Source of the DNA: Ruminococcus bromii
Lineage (GTDB): Bacteria > Bacillota > Clostridia > Oscillospirales > Acutalibacteraceae
Reading direction: 5' to 3'
Length of the DNA: 64,000 nucleotides
Assembly: GCF_002834235.1 (NCBI RefSeq)
Contig: NZ_NNBY01000042.1
Coordinates: 47,801 to 111,800, forward strand
The position numbers were made by a program, and so were the translations under genes. How positions within the stretch are numbered: position 1 is the stretch's first letter; each line of letters starts with the position of its first letter. Shown in pieces: positions 7,915 to 16,235 of the stretch. The notes beneath the pieces are model-generated. The model was not told the origin of the DNA. It made no database searches and saw nothing but the letters and a program-made list of their open reading frames with translations.

Positions 7915-8635
7915 GGACATACAAAAGCCTTGTGTCGGAGCTTACTGCTCCGACATTTCCTTTTATGCCGAGTTGCGAACAGATTATCCTTGCTCTGAGC
8001 TGATGAAAGCCGTCCGTCACAATCGTAATATCGGTATTAAGGTTGTTGTCCTCAATAATTTTCATTGAATTTCTTATATTCTCGGTTGTGTTGGTTGACT
8101 TGTCCTCCATATAAAGTCTTGAAGAATCAATTTTTGACTCCGTCAGCACATTGTACATGCATTGTGCCTCACTCATAATTTCGTCACTTCCCTGTCCTCC
8201 GCTGAGAACGGCATTTGCGTTCGGAGAATCGTCAAGATATGATTTTGCGGCATCAATTCTGCCACGCAAAATTACCGACGGTCCCCACGGCTTAACCTGA
8301 GCGCCGAGGACAATTGCAGTTGAGTTTTCGGGCGGAGCCTGACAGGTTGCCCACACCATTGCAGAGGTGACAATCGCACCGTAAACGGCAAAAGCGATAA
8401 AGCCGATATTAACTACACGAAAAACTATTTTAGTAAACAAATGCTTAAAGCAAAATGCCTTTATTGCTCCGTGAACGGGCGGAATTAACACGCACAACAG
8501 CCACAGACACAAAAAAGTTCCTGCAATATTGCCCGGGTTGATAATTCCGTGAGTCATAGGGATTACGAAAAATCCGAGAAATACAACTGCTGCGGCAATG
8601 CCGATTATGCGTAAAATTAACATCACCATTTTCAA
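7859..8635 (-). CDS. DUF218 / YdcF-SanA family membrane protein
   Basis: 258 aa. N-terminal hydrophobic segments at about residues 5-25, 35-55 and 70-95 (ILRIIGIAAAVVFLGFFVI; AFAVYGAIVTSAMVW), followed by a DUF218 domain with STAIVLGAQV, LRGRIDAAKSYL, VLSGGQGSDEIMSEAQCMY, STNTTENIRNS and VTDGFHQLRA. The family is linked to envelope processes, but its chemistry is uncertain. It follows the hydrogenase gene by 16 bases, so the two are probably cotranscribed; no functional link is known to me. Its 3' end overlaps the doubtful frame on the other strand. Confidence 0.85.
   Translation of the reverse strand: MKMVMLILRIIGIAAAVVFLGFFVIPMTHGIINPGNIAGTFLCLWLLCVLIPPVHGAIKAFCFKHLFTKIVFRVVNIGFIAFAVYGAIVTSAMVWATCQAPPENSTAIVLGAQVKPWGPSVILRGRIDAAKSYLDDSPNANAVLSGGQGSDEIMSEAQCMYNVLTESKIDSSRLYMEDKSTNTTENIRNSMKIIEDNNLNTDITIVTDGFHQLRARIICSQLGIKGNVGAVSSDTRLLYVPTYAVREWFALPFQLLFR
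7933..7964 (+). terminator. Hairpin with T-run on the plus strand, inside the DUF218 gene
   Basis: TGTCGGAG (7933-7940) pairs with CTCCGACA (7948-7955), followed by TTTCCTTTTA. It lies 18 bases past the stop of the doubtful 7657-7914 frame and within the opposite coding region, so it could be a true convergent terminator or chance. Confidence 0.4.
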
Positions 8636-8651
8636 AATATCACCCGACCTG

Positions 8652-10202
8652 TTAAATTTCTTTCATCTTATCAAACTCGTTATACATATTTTCAAGTGTT
8701 GACAAGCGGTCAATAAACGGAGTTTCAACAGCACCCTCAAAGCACGATTCTTTCTTGCTTTTGAGAACCTCCATTGCAGATTTGTCGGGATTGTTGATTG
8801 TTCCGGCACCTGCAACACAACCGCCGGGGCAAGCCATACCCTCAAGCAGATAGCCGTTGTACTTGCCGGCCTTTGCCATACGCAAAAGCTTTACGCACTC
8901 GTCAAGTCCCTGTGCATTGGCAACCTTGACCTCTCTTTCGGGATCAAGCTTGTGGATTGCATTGACAACAGCCTTTGCAACACCGCCGCTTACGGCAAAG
9001 CCTCTGCCGTCTGCGCTTGAGAATGAAAGCGGTTTTTCGTCAACCTCAACAGTGTTAAAATCAACCTCTTTTGCGGCAAACATTCCTGCAACTTCTTCAA
9101 AAGTCAGCACAAAGTCGATATCACTTCGGATACTTCTGCGGCTTGCCTCAAGCTTTTTAGCGGCACACGGTCCGATAAACACAACTCTGCAATCGGGATA
9201 ATGCTGTTTTGTAAGTCTGCCCGTGAGAACCATAGGGGTGAGTGCCATTGAAATGTACGGAGCAATGTCGGGGAAAGTTTTCTTCGCCATAACGCTCCAT
9301 GCCGGGCAACAGGAAGTCGCCATGAACGGCTGTTTTTCGGGAACTTCTTCCATAAAATCCTTTGCCTCTTCAACCGTACAAAGGTCGGCACCGACCGCAA
9401 CCTCGACAACATCTGTAAAGCCGAGAGCCTTAAAGGCATTTCTGATTTTATTTGACGGAAGTCCCTTGAACTGACCTGCAATTGCAGGTGCAACGGCGGC
9501 ATAAACAGGTGTGCCGCTGTTGATTGCCATAATAGTCTGGAAAATCTGACTTTTGTCAACAATTGCGCTGAACGGACAGCTTACAAGGCACATTCCGCAT
9601 GAAACGCACTTGTTATAGTCAATATCTGCTCTTCCGTGTTCATCGCTGTGAATAGCTTTCATACCGCATGCGGCGGCACACGGACGCTCCTGCTTTATGA
9701 TTGCATTGTACGGACACGCACCCTGACATTTTCCGCATTTGATGCACTTTTCATCGTCAATATGCGATTTTCCGTGTACAATCGAGATTGCTCCCTTCGG
9801 GCAAACCTCTGTACACGGGTGTTCAAGACAACCCTGACAGCCGTCTGTCACAACCACTCTTTTTTCGGCACACTTATGACAGGCGAATTTTATAATATTG
9901 ATTAACGGCGGATCGTAAACCTTTTCGTCAATCATACTTTCTTCAACACCTGTTGAGATAGGCGCTTGTTTTGAAACGGGCAAAAGCGGAAGTCCCATTG
10001 CAAGGCGAAGTCTTTCGCCCACAATGGCTCTTTCGAGAAATATACTTTCACGGTATGTTGAAATTTCACCCGGGATAATTTCATACGGAAGATTTTCAAA
10101 TTTTGAATAATCTCCGCCCTCGTATGCAAATCTTGCAACCTCGGTGAAAATTTGATTACGGATTTTTGTCTTTGACGAATACAGTCCTCTCAAGGCACTC
10201 AT
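8652..10202 (-). CDS. Monomeric [FeFe] hydrogenase, group-B-like
   Basis: 516-aa iron-sulfur enzyme that would oxidise or produce H2 in the cytosol. N-terminal part unique (about 1-100); then ferredoxin-type [4Fe-4S] motifs (CQGCLEHPCTEVCP, CIKCGKCQGACP, CVSCGMCLVSCP, about 125-215); then the H-cluster domain with the three signatures L1 TSCCPAW, L2 GPCAAKK and L3 EGMACPGGCVAGAG. The L2 and L3 wording differs from the group A type and fits the group B enzymes common in Clostridia, whose partner is usually unknown. Promoter TTGAAA-17-TATAAT at 10293-10321; DUF218 gene follows in the same transcript. Maturases (HydEFG) are not in the window. Confidence 0.92.
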   Translation of the reverse strand: MSALRGLYSSKTKIRNQIFTEVARFAYEGGDYSKFENLPYEIIPGEISTYRESIFLERAIVGERLRLAMGLPLLPVSKQAPISTGVEESMIDEKVYDPPLINIIKFACHKCAEKRVVVTDGCQGCLEHPCTEVCPKGAISIVHGKSHIDDEKCIKCGKCQGACPYNAIIKQERPCAAACGMKAIHSDEHGRADIDYNKCVSCGMCLVSCPFSAIVDKSQIFQTIMAINSGTPVYAAVAPAIAGQFKGLPSNKIRNAFKALGFTDVVEVAVGADLCTVEEAKDFMEEVPEKQPFMATSCCPAWSVMAKKTFPDIAPYISMALTPMVLTGRLTKQHYPDCRVVFIGPCAAKKLEASRRSIRSDIDFVLTFEEVAGMFAAKEVDFNTVEVDEKPLSFSSADGRGFAVSGGVAKAVVNAIHKLDPEREVKVANAQGLDECVKLLRMAKAGKYNGYLLEGMACPGGCVAGAGTINNPDKSAMEVLKSKKESCFEGAVETPFIDRLSTLENMYNEFDKMKEI

Positions 10203-10292
10203 CCTTTCACTGTGTGTATTTTATTTTCTATTCAATCATTCACTAAATTCAAATCGCATCAACGCTCTGCCTTGCTTGCAATTTGTACTTAG

Positions 10293-10321
10293 ATTATACA
10301 CTACACTATCCTTGTTTTCAA
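10293..10321 (-). promoter_or_regulatory. Promoter of the hydrogenase-DUF218 operon
   Basis: TTGAAA (10316-10321), 17 bases, TATAAT (10293-10298) on the minus strand, about 90 bases before the start codon. Confidence 0.72.
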
Positions 10322-10404
10322 CAGATACAGGCTTATTTTGCAAAAATTTTGCGATATTATTTACATAATATCAAACTTTATTCCAAGCGATTTTGTCACA
10401 TTTA

Positions 10405-10433
10405 TTGACTTTAAATGAATATTGTTATAAAAT
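10405..10433 (+). promoter_or_regulatory. Promoter of the zinc-ribbon protein gene
   Basis: TTGACT (10405-10410), 17 bases, TAAAAT (10428-10433), some 36 bases before the ATG at 10470. It is divergent from the hydrogenase promoter. Confidence 0.6.
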
Positions 10434-10469
10434 GGTGTCATACTATCAAAAATTATGAGGTACAACCCT

Positions 10470-10907
10470 ATGAAATGTCCTAATTGCGGTTTTGAAACCG
10501 AGTCTGCGTTTTGTCAGATGTGCGGAACAAAAATTTCCGAAGCTTTACATACACAGAATAATGAAACAACCGAAACTGAGTACACCTCGCCTTTGCCGCA
10601 GACAGGCTTTGAACAGGCGGAGGGCTTTGCACCGCAGATTCAAAATGAAATGCCCGAACTTGAAATAAATCAGCCACCCATTCCATACATTCCGCCGGCA
10701 GAACAGCCGATTGATAAAAAGAAAGCTTTTAAAATCGTGAAAATTGTTGTCGCCTGTGTGATTGGGGCGGTCATTATTGCAGGCATTGCAATCAATGTAA
10801 CTGCGGCGGTATCGGGCAACAGCAAGTCAATTTTCGGCAACAACTCCATTAGTGACTGGGTAAATCGCCCCGATATGTACGGCGGAGATTACAGCACATA
10901 TAATTAA
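10470..10907 (+). CDS. Zinc-ribbon single-pass membrane protein, unknown
   Basis: 145 aa. N-terminal zinc ribbon with CPNCG and CQMCG (residues 3-25), a Pro/Glu-rich cytoplasmic linker (about 30-80), KKKAFKIVK and then one transmembrane helix (IVVACVIGAVIIAGIAI, about 90-110) and a short outer tail. This layout is common among Clostridia proteins of unknown role. The ATG at 10470 is preferred over the in-frame ATG at 10455, because the GAGG between them gives a proper spacing. Monocistronic, with its own promoter and terminator. Confidence 0.75.
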   Translation: MKCPNCGFETESAFCQMCGTKISEALHTQNNETTETEYTSPLPQTGFEQAEGFAPQIQNEMPELEINQPPIPYIPPAEQPIDKKKAFKIVKIVVACVIGAVIIAGIAINVTAAVSGNSKSIFGNNSISDWVNRPDMYGGDYSTYN

Positions 10908-10912
10908 AAAAT

Positions 10913-10965
10913 AAAACGGTAGGAAAGGCATTGCAGTATTGCAAATTGTCTTTCCTGCCGTTTTT
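10913..10965. terminator. Bidirectional terminator between zinc-ribbon gene and accA
   Basis: AAAACGG and TAGGAAAG pair with CTTTCCT and CCGTTTT. T-runs follow on both strands (TTTTTATG on plus, TTTTATTTTTT on minus), so it ends both the zinc-ribbon transcript and the fab operon. Confidence 0.85.
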
Positions 10966-10985
10966 ATGTTTAGGTTTAAAATAAA

Positions 10986-11768
10986 TTATTCGGGTCTGCC
11001 GATTTTGCGGAAACGCTCATAGCGTGCATTCAAAAGCTCTTCGTCATCCAGGGCAAGATTCTTTTCAAATGTTCTTTTGATGAGCATTTTAAGGCTTTCA
11101 AACATAGCATGATCGCCTGCCTTTGGCTGACGGATGATTCTCTCGATTACACCGAGGTCAAACAAATCCTGTGCGGTAAGCCTGAGAGCCTCTGCCGCAT
11201 CAGCCGCCTTTGAGCTGTCTTTCCAGAGAATTGACGCACAACCCTCGGGAGAAATTACCGAATAAACAGAATTTTCAAGCATCCATACTTCATCGGAAAC
11301 TGCAAGTGCAAGCGCACCGCCGCTGCCGCCCTCACCGATAAGAACGGTAAGTACGGGAGTTTTGAGAGTCATCATTTCCATGAGGTTTTCGGCAATAGCC
11401 TGTCCCTGACCTCTTTCCTCCGCACCGATTCCGGGGTATGCACCGCTTGTATCAACAAGGCAAAGAACAGGTCTTCTGAACTTTTCAGCCTGTTTCATAA
11501 GTCTTAAAGCCTTGCGGTAGCCCTCGGGATGAGCCTGACCGAAGTTGCGTTCAACACGCTCTTTTGTATTTCTGCCCTTTTCAATTCCGATTACAGTAAC
11601 AGGAGTGTCAAAGAGCATTGCAAGTCCTGCAACAACTGCTTTATCATCGGCATATCTGCGGTCACCGTGAAGCTCAATGAAGCTGTCGCCGAACATATGG
11701 GCAATATAGTCAACCGAGGTCAGCTTGTTAGCATCTCTCGCCGCCATAACCTTTTCGTAAGCTGTCAT
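10986..11768 (-). CDS. accA: Acetyl-CoA carboxylase carboxyltransferase, alpha subunit
   Basis: With AccD transfers CO2 from carboxybiotin to acetyl-CoA, giving malonyl-CoA. 260 aa, shorter than the E. coli protein (about 319) because it lacks the N-terminal extension, as usual in Firmicutes. Motifs: DFIELHGDR-type FIELHGDRRYADD, RNFGQAHPEGYRKALRLM, DTSGAYPGIGAEERGQ, IGEGGSGGALAL and SPEGCASILWKD. Last gene of the fab operon; starts two bases after the accD stop, with GGAGGC upstream of the ATG. Confidence 0.96.
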   Translation of the reverse strand: MTAYEKVMAARDANKLTSVDYIAHMFGDSFIELHGDRRYADDKAVVAGLAMLFDTPVTVIGIEKGRNTKERVERNFGQAHPEGYRKALRLMKQAEKFRRPVLCLVDTSGAYPGIGAEERGQGQAIAENLMEMMTLKTPVLTVLIGEGGSGGALALAVSDEVWMLENSVYSVISPEGCASILWKDSSKAADAAEALRLTAQDLFDLGVIERIIRQPKAGDHAMFESLKMLIKRTFEKNLALDDEELLNARYERFRKIGRPE

Positions 11769-11770
11769 TT

Positions 11771-12634
11771 TTAAGCCTCCTCACCGCTGTAACCGTGCAA
11801 TTTAAGCAGTTTTACAAGTGTAGATTTCAAATTATTTCTGCTGACAACCGAATCGATAAAGCCCTTCTGAAGAACAAATTCCGAGGTTTGGAAGTCCTTA
11901 GGGAGCTTTTGACGGATTGTCTGCTCGATTACTCTCGGACCTGCAAAGGCAACAAGGCAATCGGGCTCGGCAAGAATAATGTCGCCCTCCATTGCAAACG
12001 ACGCCGTAACACCGCCTGTTGTCGGGTCTGTAAGCACCGTGATGTAGAGATTACCTGCGTCGCTGTGTCTTTTTACCGCACCAGAAGTTTTTGCCATTTG
12101 CATAAGCGAGAGGATGCCCTCCTGCATTCTTGCGCCGCCTGCGGCAGTACAAACAACAATCGGCATTGCATTTTCGGTTGCATATTCAAACGCACGGGTG
12201 ATTTTTTCGCCCGTGATTACGCCCATACTTCCCATCATAAAGGTCGGATCCATAACGCAGAGAACGGTATCAATGCCGTTCATCTTACATTCTCCGCAGA
12301 TAACAGACTCCTTAGCACCTGTTTTTCTCGCCTTTTCAAGCTTTTCGTCATATCCCGGAAAATCAAGAATATTATGGCTTGAAAGGTCTGCGTCAAACTC
12401 AACAAAGGTATCCTTGTCGGCAAGCATTTCAACTCTGTCTCGTCCGTTCATTCTGAAATGATGGTTGCACTTTGTGCAGACATGAAGATTTTCCTCCATA
12501 TCAGTCGTAAGGAGCATAGTATTGCATTTGGGGCATTTTATCCACATCTCTTCGGGAACGAAGGGTACATTTTTGCTCTCGCCCTCATCGGACTCAAGCT
12601 CATTCTTCGGTTTTCTGAAAGCAAACAAATCCAT
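11771..12634 (-). CDS. accD: Acetyl-CoA carboxylase carboxyltransferase, beta subunit
   Basis: 287 aa; partner of AccA. An N-terminal four-cysteine zinc ribbon (CPKCNTMLL and CTKCNHHF, about residues 34-58) is followed by the crotonase-fold core: GAKESVICG, DPTFMMGSMG, ICTAAGGARMQEG-type VVCTAAGGARMQEG, DPTTGGVTASFA and AGPRVIEQTI. It starts five bases after accC. Confidence 0.96.
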   Translation of the reverse strand: MDLFAFRKPKNELESDEGESKNVPFVPEEMWIKCPKCNTMLLTTDMEENLHVCTKCNHHFRMNGRDRVEMLADKDTFVEFDADLSSHNILDFPGYDEKLEKARKTGAKESVICGECKMNGIDTVLCVMDPTFMMGSMGVITGEKITRAFEYATENAMPIVVCTAAGGARMQEGILSLMQMAKTSGAVKRHSDAGNLYITVLTDPTTGGVTASFAMEGDIILAEPDCLVAFAGPRVIEQTIRQKLPKDFQTSEFVLQKGFIDSVVSRNNLKSTLVKLLKLHGYSGEEA

Positions 12635-12639
12635 ATCTT

Positions 12640-13998
12640 TTACTTCTTCCTGTCGGCGTGTTTCTCTTCAAACTCTGCCATAAAATCTGTTGTATATTCA
12701 CCGCTCACAAACTGTTCGTCCGAGAGAATCTCGGCAAGAAGGTCACGGTTAATGTCAATTCCGTCAATGGTAAGCTCGGAAAGAGCCATTTTCATCTTTC
12801 TGATTGCCTCGGCACGGCTTCTTGCCTGAACAATCAGCTTGCCAATCATCGAATCATAGTACGGAGGAACAAAATAGTCCTGATAAATCGCCGTATCAAA
12901 TCTTACAAATGCACCGCCCGGGGTGTGAAGTCTTGTAATTCTTCCGCAGCTCGGTCTGAATCCCTTTTCCGGATTTTCGGCATTGATTCGGCACTCAATT
13001 ACATTGCCGTGTGTGAAGATGCTGTCCTGAGTGCGGGAAAGCTTTGCACCTGCTGCAATTCTTATCTGCCACTGAACAATATCAAGACCTGTTACCATTT
13101 CCGTAACACCGTGTTCAACCTGCAGACGGGTGTTCATTTCCATAAAGTAGAAGTTGTTGTCCATATCAAGCAAAAATTCAACTGTGCCTGCATTGACATA
13201 GTTGACTGCCTTTGCCGCCTTAACAGCCGCAATCATCATCTCTTTACGGGTTTTTTCATCAAGAGCGGGGCTTGGACTTTCTTCAATCATCTTCTGGTTC
13301 TTTCTCTGAACAGAGCATTCACGCTCACCCAGACAAACAATATTACCGTATTTATCACACAAGAGCTGCATTTCAATGTGTTTTACAGGGTGAATGAATT
13401 TTTCTATGTAGCAGGCACCGTCACCGAATGCTGACTGCGCCTCGCTTGAAGCTGACAAAAATGCCTCTTCAAACTGCTCTATTGAATCGACACGGCGAAT
13501 ACCCTTTCCGCCGCCGCCCGAACGAGCCTTGATGAGAAGCGGAAAACCGATTTTTTCAGCTTCCTCTTTTGCCTGTTCAACGCTTTCAACAATATCGCAG
13601 CCGGGGGTTACGGGAACACCTGCGGCACGCATAGTCTTTCTTGCGTTGTCCTTGTCGCCCAAAAGCTTTATCATTTCGGATGAAGGACCGATAAAGTTGA
13701 TGTTGCACTGTTCACAGAGCGAAACAAACTTGGCATTTTCGGACAAGAGTCCGTAGCCGGGATGAATAGCCTGAGCACCGCTTTCAACGGCAACGGTGAG
13801 AATTGCAGGCATATTGAGGTAGCTGTCGGCAACACGGTTACCGCCTACGCAGTAGCTTTCATCGGCAAGCTGAACATGCAGGGAGTCCTTGTCTGCCTCA
13901 GAATAAATTGCTACTGTGCTGATGCCCATTTCACGGCAGGCACGGATAATTCTTACTGCAATTTCGCCTCGGTTGGCAATCAGAATTTTTGAGAACAT
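12640..13998 (-). CDS. accC: Biotin carboxylase
   Basis: ATP-dependent carboxylation of the biotin on AccB. 452 aa. N-terminal KILIANRGEIAVRIIRACRE, ATP-grasp with LIKARSGGGGKGIRR (glycine-rich loop, about residue 160), ECSVQRKNQKMIEESP, FYFMEMNTRLQVEHGVTE, and C-terminal domain. The start has only a weak GGAAG site and lies behind a strong hairpin (14029-14061), so its translation may be set lower than that of fabZ. Confidence 0.96.
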   Translation of the reverse strand: MFSKILIANRGEIAVRIIRACREMGISTVAIYSEADKDSLHVQLADESYCVGGNRVADSYLNMPAILTVAVESGAQAIHPGYGLLSENAKFVSLCEQCNINFIGPSSEMIKLLGDKDNARKTMRAAGVPVTPGCDIVESVEQAKEEAEKIGFPLLIKARSGGGGKGIRRVDSIEQFEEAFLSASSEAQSAFGDGACYIEKFIHPVKHIEMQLLCDKYGNIVCLGERECSVQRKNQKMIEESPSPALDEKTRKEMMIAAVKAAKAVNYVNAGTVEFLLDMDNNFYFMEMNTRLQVEHGVTEMVTGLDIVQWQIRIAAGAKLSRTQDSIFTHGNVIECRINAENPEKGFRPSCGRITRLHTPGGAFVRFDTAIYQDYFVPPYYDSMIGKLIVQARSRAEAIRKMKMALSELTIDGIDINRDLLAEILSDEQFVSGEYTTDFMAEFEEKHADRKK

Positions 13999-14028
13999 TT
14001 TTTCACTTCCAGTTATTTATCGCATTAC

Positions 14029-14061
14029 GGCTGTCTGCACCCAAAAACGGCACAGACAGCC
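14029..14061 (-). other. Strong hairpin between fabZ and accC
   Basis: GGCTGTCTG (14029-14037) pairs with CAGACAGCC (14053-14061). No U-run follows on the minus strand, so it is not a classical terminator. It may be a processing or stability element that separates the fab and acc parts of the transcript. Confidence 0.55.
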
Positions 14062-14068
14062 TTTAAAA

Positions 14069-14488
14069 TCACTTATTTTCAACAAGTGCAAACGAAAGCT
14101 CGGCACTTACACAGAGCTTGCCGTCAACATAACCCTTTGCGTCAATAAAGTAGAATGCACCTCTGCTCTTTGTGAGTGTGCAGACACTTTCAAGAGTGTC
14201 GCCCGGTTTCACGGGATTTCTGAACTTAACATTGTTCATCTTTGTAAAGTAAGGTGTGCAGTTCTTAACCTTGTCTGCAAGAAGGCAACAGCTTGCCTGT
14301 CCCATCATTTCGCAGAGAATAACACCCGGAACAACGGGGTTACCGGGGAAATGTCCCTGTAAAAAGAACTCGTCACCTTTGATTGTATATCTGCCCTTTG
14401 CCGTGTTTTCGTCAACACTTTCAGCCTCTTCAACGAGAAGCATATTGTCACGGTGCGGCAAAATCTTTTTAATTTCTTCCTGATTCAT
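14069..14488 (-). CDS. fabZ: 3-hydroxyacyl-ACP dehydratase FabZ
   Basis: 139-aa hot-dog-fold enzyme of the elongation cycle, removing water from 3-hydroxyacyl-ACP. Catalytic region GHFPGNPVVPGVILCEMMGQ holds the active-site His and Glu (about residues 47-66), preceded by ILPHRDNMLLVEE. GGAGG precedes the ATG. Twelve bases separate it from accB. Confidence 0.95.
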   Translation of the reverse strand: MNQEEIKKILPHRDNMLLVEEAESVDENTAKGRYTIKGDEFFLQGHFPGNPVVPGVILCEMMGQASCCLLADKVKNCTPYFTKMNNVKFRNPVKPGDTLESVCTLTKSRGAFYFIDAKGYVDGKLCVSAELSFALVENK

Positions 14489-14500
14489 ACAGTCCTCCGA

Positions 14501-14974
14501 TTATTTAACCTTGAATAACGGCTGACCGTATTCAACAAGATCTCCGTCCTTAACAAGAACTTCAACGATTTCATAGTCGTCCTCAGCCTGAATTTCGTTC
14601 ATGCACTTCATAGCCTCGATAATGCAAACGGTTGAGCCCTTGCTTACTTTCTTTCCGACAGGAGCAAAAGGAGCCTTGCCCGGTGCCGATGCGGCATAGA
14701 ATACGCCGACAATCGGAGCGTTTACAGTCTTGGCGTCTTCCTCGGGAGCAGCAGACTGAGCCGCGGGAGCCTGTGGCTGAACAGGCGCAGGAGCAGGAAC
14801 ATCTGTTGCAGTCGGCTGATACGCACCGATTGGAGATGCATTAAAAATCTGCTGTGCCGGATGTTCTTTTTCAAGATGAATCTTTGTACCGTCCTCTTTT
14901 TCAATTTCAAGAACGCTCAAAGAAGAATTTTCAAGAAGGGAAATATATTCCTTGATTTCTTCTATTTTATTCAT
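14501..14974 (-). CDS. accB: Biotin carboxyl carrier protein of acetyl-CoA carboxylase
   Basis: 157 aa. Carries biotin on Lys in EAMKCMNEI (about residue 123); the usual wording is EAMKMMNEI, so the Met after Lys is Cys here. N-terminal part KIEEIKEYISLLENSSLSVLEI, trimmed, then an Ala/Pro-rich flexible linker (PAPAPVQPQAPAAQSAAPE, about 60-80) and the C-terminal biotinyl domain ending YGQPLFKVK. GAGGG precedes the ATG. Confidence 0.95.
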   Translation of the reverse strand: MNKIEEIKEYISLLENSSLSVLEIEKEDGTKIHLEKEHPAQQIFNASPIGAYQPTATDVPAPAPVQPQAPAAQSAAPEEDAKTVNAPIVGVFYAASAPGKAPFAPVGKKVSKGSTVCIIEAMKCMNEIQAEDDYEIVEVLVKDGDLVEYGQPLFKVK

Positions 14975-14988
14975 AGTAATTCCCTCGC

Positions 14989-16218
14989 TTAATATTTTTT
15001 AAATACAAGACAAGCGTCATGTCCGCCAAAGCCGAGGTTGGTTGAAGCGGCAACATTTACATCACGCTTAACTGCTTTGTTAGGTGTATAGTTAAGGTCA
15101 AGACCTTCATCGGGTTCGTCAAGGTTGATTGTCGGCGGAATAACACCGTCATTGAGAGTCATAACAGAAGCAATAGCCTCAATTGCGCCTGTTGCACCGA
15201 GAAGATGACCTGTCATTGATTTTGTTGAGCTGATATTTGCATCATAAGCCTTTTCACCGAGAGCCGTCTTGATAGCCATTGTTTCGGTAAGGTCGTTAAG
15301 ATGTGTGCTTGTGCCGTGAGCATTGATGTAAAGCTGTGCGTCATCGGCAACATTTGCCTCCTCAAAAGCAATCTTAATTGCTCTTGCAAGACCTGCACCG
15401 TTAGGATCGGGAGCTGTAACATGATGTGCGTCACAAGTATTGCCGTAGCCTGAAAGCTCTGCATAAATCTTAGCACCTCTTGCAACTGCGTGCTCATACT
15501 CTTCAAGAACGAGCATGCCTGCGCCCTCGCCCATGATGAAACCGTCACGATTCTTGTCGAACGGACGGGATGCGTGCTTTGGATCATCGTTTGTTGAAAG
15601 AGCTTTCATATTCTGGAAACCTGCAATTGTGAGAGGAGCAACAACTGCCTCTGCACCGCCTGCGATGATAGCGTCAGCGTAGCCGTCCTTGATGCAGTGG
15701 AAAGCCTCACCGATTGAATTTGTACCTGTTGCACAGGCACTCATAACCGAAAGAGACACACCTTTTGCGTTAAAACGGATTGCAACATTGCCTGTTGCGA
15801 TATTACCAATCATCATCGGAATGAAGAAAGGAGAAACCTTTCTCGGGCCTCCGTTTTCCATGCCAACTGTATTCTTAACAAAGGTCTGCAAACCGCCGAT
15901 ACCTGCGCCGATATAAACACCGAAACGGTTCTCGTCAATCTTGCCTATGATACCGCTGTCGTCAACTGCCTGCTGTGCCGCTGCGATTGCGTACTGTGTA
16001 TATGGATCAAGCTTTCTTACTTCTTTTTTCTCAATATACTGTGTGGGGTCAAAATCCTTGACTGTACCTGCGATATGAACCTTGAGGTCACTTGTATCGA
16101 AAGCTGTGATTGTTTCGATACCGCAAACGCCGTCAACCATATTTTTCCACATTGTAGGCACATCGTTACCAATCGGTGAAATTGCGCCCATACCTGTTAC
16201 AACTACTCTTCTGCTCAT
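14989..16218 (-). CDS. fabF: 3-oxoacyl-ACP synthase II
   Basis: Condensing enzyme that extends acyl-ACP with malonyl-ACP. 409 aa from the ATG at 16218, which has GGAGG eight bases upstream; a TTG four codons earlier overlaps that site and is unlikely. Catalytic triad Cys-His-His is visible: SACATGTNS (Cys about 164), HGTSTHLND (His about 304) and GHLLGATGAIE (His about 341). It is 17 bases downstream of fabG. Confidence 0.96.
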   Translation of the reverse strand: MSRRVVVTGMGAISPIGNDVPTMWKNMVDGVCGIETITAFDTSDLKVHIAGTVKDFDPTQYIEKKEVRKLDPYTQYAIAAAQQAVDDSGIIGKIDENRFGVYIGAGIGGLQTFVKNTVGMENGGPRKVSPFFIPMMIGNIATGNVAIRFNAKGVSLSVMSACATGTNSIGEAFHCIKDGYADAIIAGGAEAVVAPLTIAGFQNMKALSTNDDPKHASRPFDKNRDGFIMGEGAGMLVLEEYEHAVARGAKIYAELSGYGNTCDAHHVTAPDPNGAGLARAIKIAFEEANVADDAQLYINAHGTSTHLNDLTETMAIKTALGEKAYDANISSTKSMTGHLLGATGAIEAIASVMTLNDGVIPPTINLDEPDEGLDLNYTPNKAVKRDVNVAASTNLGFGGHDACLVFKKY

Positions 16219-16235
16219 TATATCCTCCAAATCAA

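Noticed and set aside
11795..12382. Plus-strand 195-aa frame opposite accD
   Set aside because: Antisense shadow; Cys- and Arg-rich composition with no family similarity, while accD is certain.
12658..13434. Plus-strand 258-aa frame opposite accC
   Set aside because: Shadow of biotin carboxylase codons; no ribosome-binding site and unlikely composition.
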